Source: a virus. From it: 35,575 nucleotides of DNA. Positions within the stretch are counted from its first letter, which is position 1. Every line of letters starts with the position of its first letter. This document shows positions 7,687-14,919 of this stretch, piece by piece. The DNA is taken from the IMG/VR virus record IMGVR_UViG_3300046011_004931, positions 1 to 35,575 of that record; one strand, given 5' to 3'. The notes beneath the pieces are model-generated. The model was given only the letters and a program-made list of their open reading frames with translations, did no database searches and was not told the DNA's origin. A program made the translations under genes and the position numbers.

Positions 7687-7940
7687 GTAAACAAACAGCA
7701 GTACAGTATTTGATTGAATTAATTAGAAAAGGTGAAAAATTAGAAATTACACCTACTAAATGCGGTCACATGATTTATGCGGAAGATGACATAATTGAAA
7801 AGGTTTTACAAATGGAGAAAGAGCAGATAATCGCAGCATGGAACGAGGGCATTTATCATACTTTGGACAAAGAATATTTGACAAAACCGAGATATAAAGA
7901 TGCCGAAGACTATTACAATAAAGTCCACAGCCAGCCATGA
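7683..7940 (+). CDS. AT-rich small hypothetical protein, 85 residues
   Basis: A small charged protein with MEKEQIIAAWNEGIYH in the middle and a Tyr-rich end. I have the impression of similar small proteins with a 'MEKEQII-A-EG' core in other Bacteroidota phages, but no function is known to me. The base composition is clearly more AT-rich than either neighbour, with AAA/ATT/TTA codons dominating, which indicates a separate origin. It begins with an ATGA overlap with the preceding transferase and ends with the same overlap into the next gene, so it is translationally coupled in the cassette despite looking foreign. Confidence 0.7.
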   Translation: MSKQTAVQYLIELIRKGEKLEITPTKCGHMIYAEDDIIEKVLQMEKEQIIAAWNEGIYHTLDKEYLTKPRYKDAEDYYNKVHSQP

Positions 7941-8641
7941 TCTACCACGTCTCCTACGCGTCCATTAATATGTCTAAATCACTGGACATTTGTCGCGCCT
8001 CCGCCCTACGGCATGGCTGCGATGCGACGCTGAACATCGACATCGACCCGGACTTCGCCGCACACAACCGGCACATCCTCGAGCAGCCGAGGGGGGCGGG
8101 GTACTGGCTATGGAAGCCGTACATCATCCACAGGGCCCTGATGGACTTTACCGTGCCGGGCGACTACATCGTCTACACCGACGCAGGCGTGGAGTTTGTC
8201 GCCAACATCAACCGCATCATCGACGAGATGGAGCGCAACGGCGAGGACATTTTCCTCTTTGGCAACCACTACCTACACCGCGACTGGTGCAAGCGCGAGG
8301 TCTTCGACGCGCTGAACTGCAAGGACGGCCATCAGGTGCAGGCCTCGGCAATGGTCTTGAGGAACAGCGAGAACGCCATGTACCTCGTTGAGGAGTGGCT
8401 CGAGCAATGCCAATACGGGAACCAAATCGACGACAACTGCGGACCCAATCAATACCCATTCTTCCGGGAGCACCGCCACGATCAGGCGATACTGACGGCC
8501 GTGGCGCAGGCGATGAACCTGAAGCTGCACTGGTGGCCTGCCATGTACAACGGTGGGGCGTTCGTATACGACAAAGGCACCTACACGGATGACTATCCGG
8601 TTATCTTCCACCATCACCGAAAAAGGAACGACGAATGGTGA
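7937..8641 (+). CDS. Putative glycosyltransferase (unclassified, GYWLWKPY family)
   Basis: A 234-residue protein with the signature of a poorly characterised bacterial and phage transferase group. It has RGAGYWLWKPYII at 52-64, then GDYIVYTDAGVEF at 75-87, where YTDAG carries the DxD-like metal site expected in a GT-A fold. The C-terminus has FHHHRKRN, plausible for the metal- or diphosphate-binding His of GT-A enzymes. Such genes usually sit in capsule or LPS clusters. It overlaps the next gene by seven bases. Donor and acceptor cannot be predicted. Confidence 0.75.
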   Translation: MIYHVSYASINMSKSLDICRASALRHGCDATLNIDIDPDFAAHNRHILEQPRGAGYWLWKPYIIHRALMDFTVPGDYIVYTDAGVEFVANINRIIDEMERNGEDIFLFGNHYLHRDWCKREVFDALNCKDGHQVQASAMVLRNSENAMYLVEEWLEQCQYGNQIDDNCGPNQYPFFREHRHDQAILTAVAQAMNLKLHWWPAMYNGGAFVYDKGTYTDDYPVIFHHHRKRNDEW

Positions 8642-9378
8642 CCTTTGCGCAGCTCGGCCGCTACGGCCGCCTCGGGAATCAGATGTTCCAGGTGGCCTCA
8701 ACCATCGGCATCGCCAAGGCCAACGGCTACGAATACGCCTTTCCCGAATGGGTCAATCACGACGCGGCTGAGCGGTTCGGAAGCAAGGAGGACGTGAGCG
8801 TAGGCGAATGGTTTCCGAATTGGAAACATGTGCCGCGACTTGACCGAGAGCTCCCCGACTACCACATCCCTTGGGGGTGGCATGGCCTCAACCACCCCGA
8901 CGACGTCAGCCTCGTCGGTCACATGCAGAGCGAGCGTTACTTCGCCCATTGCGCCGACTACATTCGGGAGCTGTTCGCCATGGACGACGACAAGGCCAAG
9001 GTGCCCTATACAGCCGTACATGTCAGAATGGGCGACTATGGCAGCTCCTACCATCCCATCTGCCCCTACGACTACTACGGGTCGGCGATGCACAGGATGA
9101 AGGGCCGCTTCATGGTCTTCTCTGACGAACCCGAGCGCGCGTGGAAGATGCTCAAGCCTTTGCTTGGCCCCGACGATGTCCTCTTCCACGGGGACACCCG
9201 GCAGGCGTTCCGCCGAATGAAAAAGTGCCACGCCCACATCATCGCCAACAGCACCTTCAGCTGGTGGGCGGCATGGCTGGCTGGCGGCGAGGTCATCGCA
9301 CCGAGCGAATGGTTCGGACCTGACGCCGCCCATCTCGACACCCTTGACATCTACCCTAATTCATGGACGGTAATATGA
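8635..9378 (+). CDS. Glycosyltransferase family 11 (alpha-1,2-fucosyltransferase-like)
   Basis: The most recognisable enzyme of the cassette, 247 residues and slightly short for the family. It has the N-terminal GRLGNQMFQVASTIGIA (11-27), GHMQSERYF (95-103), the nucleotide-sugar motif VHVRMGDY (128-135), VFSDEPERAW (161-170) and NSTFSWWAAWLAGG (205-218). Family members transfer L-fucose from GDP-fucose to galactose. The usual HxRRxD motif reads H-V-R-M-G-D here, so its second Arg is Met. That may alter donor use or activity. No GDP-fucose synthesis genes are present, so donor sugar would come from the host. It ends in an ATGA overlap with the DUF3310 gene. Confidence 0.9.
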   Translation: MVTFAQLGRYGRLGNQMFQVASTIGIAKANGYEYAFPEWVNHDAAERFGSKEDVSVGEWFPNWKHVPRLDRELPDYHIPWGWHGLNHPDDVSLVGHMQSERYFAHCADYIRELFAMDDDKAKVPYTAVHVRMGDYGSSYHPICPYDYYGSAMHRMKGRFMVFSDEPERAWKMLKPLLGPDDVLFHGDTRQAFRRMKKCHAHIIANSTFSWWAAWLAGGEVIAPSEWFGPDAAHLDTLDIYPNSWTVI

Positions 9379-9593
9379 GTGCATTGGACAAGCAGGAAGG
9401 TGGCGGACACTACAAGGAGTTCACCATTCAACCCATCGAGTTCATCCACGTGAACGGCATCCCATACATCGAGGGCAACGTCATCAAGTACATCTGCCGT
9501 TACAAGATGAAAAACGGCATCGAGGACCTACTCAAGGCCAAGCATTACATCGACCTGTTGATTGAGATGGAATACCAAAAAACCGACCAATGA
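9375..9593 (+). CDS. DUF3310 protein
   Basis: A 72-residue protein with the DUF3310 pattern: GGHYKEFTIQPIEFI, then GNVIKYICRYKMKNGIEDLLKA, then the helix HYIDLLIEME. These small proteins are very common in phages and are often labelled nucleotide kinase-like, but their activity is unproven. I chose the ATG at 9375, which overlaps the fucosyltransferase stop as ATGA; an ATG at 9363 would add four residues. It lies between two glycosyltransferases, which is unusual since DUF3310 genes normally sit in early metabolism regions. Confidence 0.9.
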   Translation: MSALDKQEGGGHYKEFTIQPIEFIHVNGIPYIEGNVIKYICRYKMKNGIEDLLKAKHYIDLLIEMEYQKTDQ

Positions 9594-10576
9594 ACATCCT
9601 CGCATCAGTCCACCTGTACCCGCCCGAGCACCTTTGCGGTGCCGAGTTCATGCTGCACGGAATCCTCAAACATATGCAGAAGCAAGGGCACACGGTCAAG
9701 GTGCTGCTCCACCAGGCGAACCAGTACAAAATCACCGAACACTACATCTACGACGACGTTGACGTCTTTCCGCCCGACCAGAACACAATCATGAACCTTT
9801 TCCGGTGGGCTGACGTGGTTATCACCCACCTGGACTACACCTCGTGGACGATACACATGGCGGCGGTGCAGCGGGTGCCGGTGGTGCACCTGATCCACAA
9901 CACCCACCCGTACATCCATATCATGGAGGCCGAGAAGCCTCAGCACATCGTGTATAACGCACAATGGGCGGCCGACAAGCTCAAGTATCCGCACGCCAGC
10001 ATGGTGCTCCCTCCGCCCGTCGACCCGGATGTGTATAACGTAGGCAAAGATTCTTCGACCAATGACGCCATCACTTTGATAAATTTGGACACCAACAAGG
10101 GTGGGCACATCCTCCGCGCAATAGCCGAGGCCATGCCCGACCGAAAGTTTATCGGGGTTGTTGGGTCCTACAGCGAGCCGCACAAGGACGGGCAGCATAC
10201 GAACCAGCCGACAAACGTTGAGGTGCTACCGAAGCAGCCCGACATCAAGAAGGTCTATGAGAGAACGAGGATTCTGATAATGCCGAGCCAGTACGAGAGC
10301 TGGGGGCGGACGGCCACCGAGGCCATGTGTAGCGGCATCCCTGTGATTTGTACGAGTACCCCTGGTCTGCTTGAGAATTGCGGAGAGGCGGGATACTACA
10401 TACAGGACAGGAGCAAGATTATCGACTGGGTCAAGGCCATAAAGCGGCTCGATGACAAGAAAATCTATGCCGCCGCATCTAAGAAAGCGAAGGAGCGAGC
10501 AGCCGCCCTGGACCCGAAAAAGAACCTACACCACCTCGAAAAATTCATGCAAAACGCAATCGCCACCTACCGATGA
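9590..10576 (+). CDS. Glycosyltransferase family 4-like protein
   Basis: A GT-B fold transferase of 328 residues. The N-terminal Rossmann half contains CGAEFMLHGILKHMQKQGH (16-34), the usual acceptor-side motif. The C-terminal half has the donor-binding segment MPSQYESWGRTATEAMCSGI (231-250), with the EX7E pair Glu236 and Glu244, followed by PVICTSTPGLLENCG. GT4 enzymes are retaining transferases using UDP-, GDP- or ADP-sugars in polysaccharide and glycoprotein assembly. It closes the cassette and overlaps the head-tail connector gene by four bases, so the cassette is read into the tail genes. Confidence 0.9.
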   Translation: MNILASVHLYPPEHLCGAEFMLHGILKHMQKQGHTVKVLLHQANQYKITEHYIYDDVDVFPPDQNTIMNLFRWADVVITHLDYTSWTIHMAAVQRVPVVHLIHNTHPYIHIMEAEKPQHIVYNAQWAADKLKYPHASMVLPPPVDPDVYNVGKDSSTNDAITLINLDTNKGGHILRAIAEAMPDRKFIGVVGSYSEPHKDGQHTNQPTNVEVLPKQPDIKKVYERTRILIMPSQYESWGRTATEAMCSGIPVICTSTPGLLENCGEAGYYIQDRSKIIDWVKAIKRLDDKKIYAAASKKAKERAAALDPKKNLHHLEKFMQNAIATYR

Positions 10577-11076
10577 ACCTTCTGATAGCCAAGGAGATAC
10601 AGCAGGACCTGACGAGCGAGCCGCTGTCATTGGCCGAGGCGAAGGCGGCGATGAAGGTGAACTTCACGGACGATGATGCGTATATCTCAGACCTGATCGT
10701 GACCGCCCGGCTGTGGCTCGAGAATTTCACGGGCAGGCAGCTCGGGACGAAGGTCATCAACTTGGTCGTGGAGATGACCGCCCATGACTGGTACGAACTC
10801 CCCGGCCCCGTGCAGGGAGTGGTCAGCGTTACGATGGACGGCGATTGTGTCGACTATAAGCAGTACGGCGACCAGCTGATGGTCTACTACCCTGGCATCC
10901 ACGAGATACTGCTTCAGTGTGGCTACACCACGGTCCCGGAGGACTACATGACCGACCTCAAGCGCATCGTCGCATGGTCTTATCAAAACAGGGGCATCGA
11001 CCTCTCCAACGAGGCGGCGACCCTCACCGACTTCCCCGAACTTATGACATCCTACCATAAGAAGCTCGTCATCTGA
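10573..11076 (+). CDS. Head-tail connector protein (gp6-like)
   Basis: A 167-residue protein. The N-terminal LTSEPLSLAEAKAAMKVNF and DDAYISDLIVTARLWLENFTG are typical of the phage connector family that forms a ring below the portal (HK97 gp6, SPP1 gp15). The middle is beta-rich, and the end returns to helices. It restarts the structural operon after the glycosyltransferase cassette, which has therefore been inserted between capsid and connector genes that are adjacent in most related phages. Confidence 0.88.
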   Translation: MNLLIAKEIQQDLTSEPLSLAEAKAAMKVNFTDDDAYISDLIVTARLWLENFTGRQLGTKVINLVVEMTAHDWYELPGPVQGVVSVTMDGDCVDYKQYGDQLMVYYPGIHEILLQCGYTTVPEDYMTDLKRIVAWSYQNRGIDLSNEAATLTDFPELMTSYHKKLVI

Positions 11077-11642
11077 TGGCAAAGGGCATCATCACCTTCA
11101 GACTCGACGGCGTCCAAGACGCCATCAACCGCCTGGCGAAGGTCGGCGGTCAGGTGGCGGAGGACGTGGAGGACGAGCTGGCGGCGGGGGCCAACGACAT
11201 TATCATATCAGCGGAAAGGAATCTGCAAAGGCAGGACCTTTTCGTGAGCGGAAATTTGGCAGGATCGAGATATGCCAAGCAGATAGCTCCACTTCGGTTC
11301 GAGGTTGGATTCAACGCCTTCCATGCGCCTTTCATAGAGTTCGGCACCCGTGGGAAGGTGCAGATACCTCCGGCCATGCAGGAGATAGCTGCCAAAATCA
11401 AAACCCGAAGAAGGGAGAAGGAAGGCAAGTTTGCCGACATGGTGCTGGCGATCCTCGAATGGGGTGGGAAAAAAGGATTGTGGGACGCCAATGACAAGAA
11501 GAGCAAGGGCCGTGCATTCATGATGGCGCGCAGCATCTATCGCAACGGCATTGCGCCGCAACCGTTCCTCTACCCCGCCTACGTCGAGAACAGGAAAAAG
11601 ATCATCGAACGCATAAAGAAGGTCGTTGAAAAACCCAGGTAG
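11076..11642 (+). CDS. HK97 gp10-like tail/neck protein
   Basis: A 188-residue protein with N-terminal LDGVQDAINRLAKVGGQVAE and a central FHAPFIEFGTRGKVQIPP segment, the 'a-fiEfGT' signature of the HK97 gp10 family. It also has APQPFLYPAY near residue 165, the usual C-terminal 'PFL-PA' motif. It acts at the head-tail joint or tail end during assembly. The start shares one base with the previous stop. Confidence 0.88.
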   Translation: MAKGIITFRLDGVQDAINRLAKVGGQVAEDVEDELAAGANDIIISAERNLQRQDLFVSGNLAGSRYAKQIAPLRFEVGFNAFHAPFIEFGTRGKVQIPPAMQEIAAKIKTRRREKEGKFADMVLAILEWGGKKGLWDANDKKSKGRAFMMARSIYRNGIAPQPFLYPAYVENRKKIIERIKKVVEKPR

Positions 11643-12051
11643 GGCGATACGAGATGCATACACCGCCGCGCTGGCGAACCTGACCTACCAAGGGCAGGCC
11701 GTCACCGTGTACGACAACGTGCCGTTCGAGACGACGCCCGACAGGTATGTCTACATCAACGCCGTCGACTACAGCCAAACGGGCAACAACCAGCTTTTCA
11801 TCCACGACGGCTCCGTCGCGCTTGACGTGGTGTGTAAGCAGTACAAGAAGATGGACCTGGACGCGGTCGACGACATCGCCGAGCTGGTACAAAACGCCAT
11901 CCTCGCCCTGCCGACCTCGACCGTGACCGACGCCAACTATCAAATCATCGCACCGACCATCGAGTCGGCCCGCTACTTGCAGGAGCAGGACGGGGCGTAT
12001 CATATCGTCAGGAAAATCATCAGGTTCACTCAATCCTTAATCCAAAAATAG
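11626..12051 (+). CDS. Tail completion / terminator-like protein (TTG start)
   Basis: A 141-residue protein in the position of tail completion proteins (gp11/gp17-like, DUF3168-like). The pattern NPGRAIRDAYTAALANLTYQ, then PFETTPDRYVYI, fits those families, which cap the tail tube and join it to the head. The only start giving the conserved N-terminus is TTG at 11626, inside the previous gene. The nearby ATG at 11654 is out of frame. The frame runs without gaps to two bases before the next ATG. Confidence 0.72.
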   Translation: MKNPGRAIRDAYTAALANLTYQGQAVTVYDNVPFETTPDRYVYINAVDYSQTGNNQLFIHDGSVALDVVCKQYKKMDLDAVDDIAELVQNAILALPTSTVTDANYQIIAPTIESARYLQEQDGAYHIVRKIIRFTQSLIQK

Positions 12052-12053
12052 AA

Positions 12054-12494
12054 ATGGGACAGATCCAAGGAACACTTCAGAACATCGAGGTCGACTTCAC
12101 CGGGGCGGGCTCGAGCTACAAGGCTCTCGTCTGCCTCCGCACCTCCTCGGTCAATACGACCGTGGCTGTGACGGAGGATGAGACCAACTGCGGCAAGCTG
12201 ACCAGCGTCGGCGAGCCGGGTTTCAGCTTCGACTTCGACGCGGTATGCGAGGTCAGCCCGACCGTGTCGCAGGCATCGTACGACGACTGCCTTTCCGCCA
12301 TCGTCGCCAAAACCAAGGTGAAGGTGCGCTTCTCGTCGCCCGTGGTCACCGGCTCCTCCCTTGGTGCCGCTTATCACCACGAATGCGAGGCGTTCTTCAC
12401 CGACCTCACGCTCAATCAGGATGCGGCAGGCGGTGCGTACATCTCATTCTCCGGCACGATTCAGTCGACGGGCACGCTCGACATCGTTCCGTAA
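12054..12494 (+). CDS. Probable major tail tube protein
   Basis: A 146-residue beta-rich protein with Ser/Thr/Val-rich strands and few Lys. It lies between tail completion and tail chaperone genes, the standard place for the tube subunit. FSGTIQSTGTLDIVP at the end resembles the closing strand of tube domains. I recognise no exact family signature, and a second tube-like protein is encoded at 16923. The call depends on order, size and composition. Confidence 0.65.
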   Translation: MGQIQGTLQNIEVDFTGAGSSYKALVCLRTSSVNTTVAVTEDETNCGKLTSVGEPGFSFDFDAVCEVSPTVSQASYDDCLSAIVAKTKVKVRFSSPVVTGSSLGAAYHHECEAFFTDLTLNQDAAGGAYISFSGTIQSTGTLDIVP

Positions 12495-12516
12495 CCAAAC
12501 CTAAACCAACCAGCCT

Positions 12517-12888
12517 ATGGGCAATGGATACGTCCAGATGGACATACTTGGGCGAAAGCGTGGCCTCAAGTTCGGCATGCTCGCCGTCCACAGGATCACG
12601 ATGGACGCGCAGAAGCTCGGGGCGACCTTGGGCGAGAGTATCGACTACGCCCTCGTGCCGGTCATCCTGTACTGGGGCCTGTTCAACAACGCCTACATCA
12701 AACGCGAAGACCCCGACTTCAGTTTCGAGGAAGTGGTCGAGTGGGTGGACGAGCACATCAACGAACCCGAGCAGTTCACGGAGGTCGTCAAAGCCTTCTA
12801 CGAGAGCAGGGCGGTGACGGGCAAGCAGCCGGAAGGGGACGAAAAAAAAAGTTCGACCTCGAAACCGAGGAAGGCTGGGAAGAGTTGA
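12517..12888 (+). CDS. Tail assembly chaperone, short form (gpG-like)
   Basis: A 123-residue acidic helical protein (FEEVVEWVDEHINEPEQF), just before the tape measure gene as in lambda gpG. It ends in a Lys/Ser-rich tail after a run of nine A residues where ribosomes can slip. Lambda-type chaperones coat the tape measure protein during tail assembly and are absent from the virion. Confidence 0.82.
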   Translation: MGNGYVQMDILGRKRGLKFGMLAVHRITMDAQKLGATLGESIDYALVPVILYWGLFNNAYIKREDPDFSFEEVVEWVDEHINEPEQFTEVVKAFYESRAVTGKQPEGDEKKSSTSKPRKAGKS

Positions 12889-13163
12889 GGGCGCACGTCA
12901 CGGGTGAGATAGGGGCGGACGGGTACGATGCGATGACCTTTTCCGAGGTCTTGCTGACGATGAAGGGTTACAACGAACGCCTTCTCAGTCAGTACCGACA
13001 GACCCGCCTGCTGATGTTCATGATGGCGCGGATGTGGGGCGACCCGAAGAAGGGCGCCAAGACGCCCGAGGAACTGTGGCCGCTGCCTGGTGACGATGTC
13101 GCAAGAATGACCGAGGACGACATCGCCAAAATGTTCGACAAGCTAAAGAAGAAGGATGGCTGA
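12517..13163 (+). CDS. Tail assembly chaperone, -1 frameshift product (gpGT-like)
   Basis: The second chaperone frame (in frame 0 to 13163) has no good start of its own. It becomes coherent from AAG at 12849 onward: KFDLETEEGWEELRAHV and then TFSEVLLTMKGYNERLLSQY. A -1 shift on A AAA AAA at 12843-12849 joins the first 111 residues of the short form to 104 further residues, about 215 in total. The extension overlaps the tape measure start by eight bases. Fused chaperones made this way are nearly universal in long-tailed phages, which supports the reading. Confidence 0.82.
12843..12849 (+). other. Programmed -1 ribosomal frameshift site
   Basis: A AAA AAA heptamer inside a nine-A run (12842-12850). 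Its codon phase matches X XXY YYZ in the frame of the gene starting at 12517. The -1 frame is open immediately downstream, and the zero frame stops at 12888. Confidence 0.8.
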
Positions 13164-14919
13164 CCAGCTACAGTTACAGATAGGCGCCGACACACAGGGC
13201 TTGCAGCAAGGGCTGAACCGTGCGGAGAAGGCGGTCAAGGACTTCGACGCGACGGCCCGGCGCAGCTCGGCCGCCGTCGGGCAGGCGGGACAGTCTCTCA
13301 CCAACTTGGGCAGGATCGCGAGCGACCTGCCTTTCGGTTTCATAGCCATTCAGAACAACCTTGACCCGCTGGTTCAGTCGTTCGGTAGTCTTACCCGCGC
13401 CTCGGGCGGCGTCGGTGGCGCACTCAAAGCGCTCGGAGGTGCACTGATAGGCCCAGCAGGCCTCGCTCTCGCCTTCGCAACGGTGAGCACCGGCATCACC
13501 CTTGCGATACAGAAATATGGCAGCCTTGGGGCTGCTGTGAGCGCCCTGATAGGGAAGGAGGACAAGCTCGGGCAGACCATTAACGACCAGGTCAAGGCCT
13601 ACGAGAAGCTGGTCGAAGGGGCAAGGACGCTCGAGCAAGTACGCCGCGAGAGTTCGGCATCGGTGCAGGACGAGATCGTCAAGGTGACGACGCTCATCGG
13701 CATCATCCAAAGCGAAACGTCCACACGCAACGAGAAGGTCACCGCGCTCAACGGCCTGAAGGCGGCGAACAAGGAATACTTCGGCGACCTGACGCAGGAG
13801 GCTCTGCTCACGGGTCAATTGACCAACAGGGTCAACGCCTACATCGACAGCCTTGTCAAGGCCGCACAGGTCAAGAATCTCACCGAGGAGTTCCTGCGGC
13901 AGGCGAAGGCACTCGAGGAAATAAACGAGGCGGCAAGGCTCGCCACGCAGGCGCTCGAGAGTGGCAATGGAGCATCACAAAGGAGTTTCCAAGCTCTGAC
14001 AAGGTTCGGTGCCAGCTATCAAGAAGCGGTTGCGCCGATACAAAATGCGGCGGCTGCGGTCGAACGGTTCAATGAAATAGGGGAAAAGCAGTTCCTCGCC
14101 ATTGAAAAATACAAGGAGCTCAAGCAGGCTCTCGCCGACGCCCTGGTGGCGCAGAACAGCACCAAGGCAAGCATAGACCAAACAGGCACCGCGCTGACAA
14201 ACAACACCAGCGCGACCAACATAAACAAGAACGCGCAGGCTTCTCTGACCGCGGAGCTCGCCAAGCAGAAGAAGGAATGGGACGAGCTTCAGCTGCGCCT
14301 CGCCCGTCTGAGAAGGCCGACGGAATCGGACACGGACATCACGCAGCAGTTCCAAACCGAGAACCCGGCAGGCGCAGAGCCGAGGGCTTTGCCATTTGAT
14401 CCGCTCGCGCTCATACAGGGTGCGCTTTCTTTGGAGAAGGCGGACAAGAATGCCGCCGCTTTTCAGGAACGCATCAAGGGCCTCGTGACCGACTTCAACG
14501 ATTTGCTTGGCCCAGCCATCAACACCGTCTTCGGGGCCATCGAGAATGGGCAGAACATTTTCAAGGCCCTCGGGCAGTCGCTCAAGGCCCTCGTGGTGCA
14601 GCTGGTAGCGACGGTGGCGAAGGCCGCCATCCTCGCCGCCATCCTCTCCCTGATACCGGGAGCAGGCGCGGCTCTCGGCGTCGCGGGTGCGGCGCAAGGT
14701 GCCACGGGTGGGTTTGGCGGCCTATTCCGCAACTTTTTGCCGTCCCTGCTCGGTGGCGGTGGCGGCGTTGGAAGATCAGCCGCCCCCACCTTCTCAGGCG
14801 CGGCGGGCATCAACGGCGGAGGCATCCAGCTCGCGGGACAGGTGGTTTTCGTGCAGCGTGGACCCGACCTCGTGGGTGTTCTCAATCAAGGTAACGCAAG
14901 AATCGGGAGGGTCGGATAA
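13156..14919 (+). CDS. Tape measure protein
   Basis: The tail-length ruler, 587 residues and short for the family. The N-terminal half is Ala/Gln/Lys-rich helix (residues 1-50, 130-330 coiled coil). A hydrophobic segment lies around residues 475-515 (LVATVAKAAILAAILSLIPG), followed by a Gly/Ala-rich tail with VVFVQRGPDLVGVLNQGN. At about 1.5 angstrom per residue the tail would be roughly 85-90 nm, which is inference from the known ruler relation. The hydrophobic stretch may insert in the host inner membrane during DNA entry. The gene shares a base with the next ATG. Confidence 0.9.
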   Translation: MADQLQLQIGADTQGLQQGLNRAEKAVKDFDATARRSSAAVGQAGQSLTNLGRIASDLPFGFIAIQNNLDPLVQSFGSLTRASGGVGGALKALGGALIGPAGLALAFATVSTGITLAIQKYGSLGAAVSALIGKEDKLGQTINDQVKAYEKLVEGARTLEQVRRESSASVQDEIVKVTTLIGIIQSETSTRNEKVTALNGLKAANKEYFGDLTQEALLTGQLTNRVNAYIDSLVKAAQVKNLTEEFLRQAKALEEINEAARLATQALESGNGASQRSFQALTRFGASYQEAVAPIQNAAAAVERFNEIGEKQFLAIEKYKELKQALADALVAQNSTKASIDQTGTALTNNTSATNINKNAQASLTAELAKQKKEWDELQLRLARLRRPTESDTDITQQFQTENPAGAEPRALPFDPLALIQGALSLEKADKNAAAFQERIKGLVTDFNDLLGPAINTVFGAIENGQNIFKALGQSLKALVVQLVATVAKAAILAAILSLIPGAGAALGVAGAAQGATGGFGGLFRNFLPSLLGGGGGVGRSAAPTFSGAAGINGGGIQLAGQVVFVQRGPDLVGVLNQGNARIGRVG

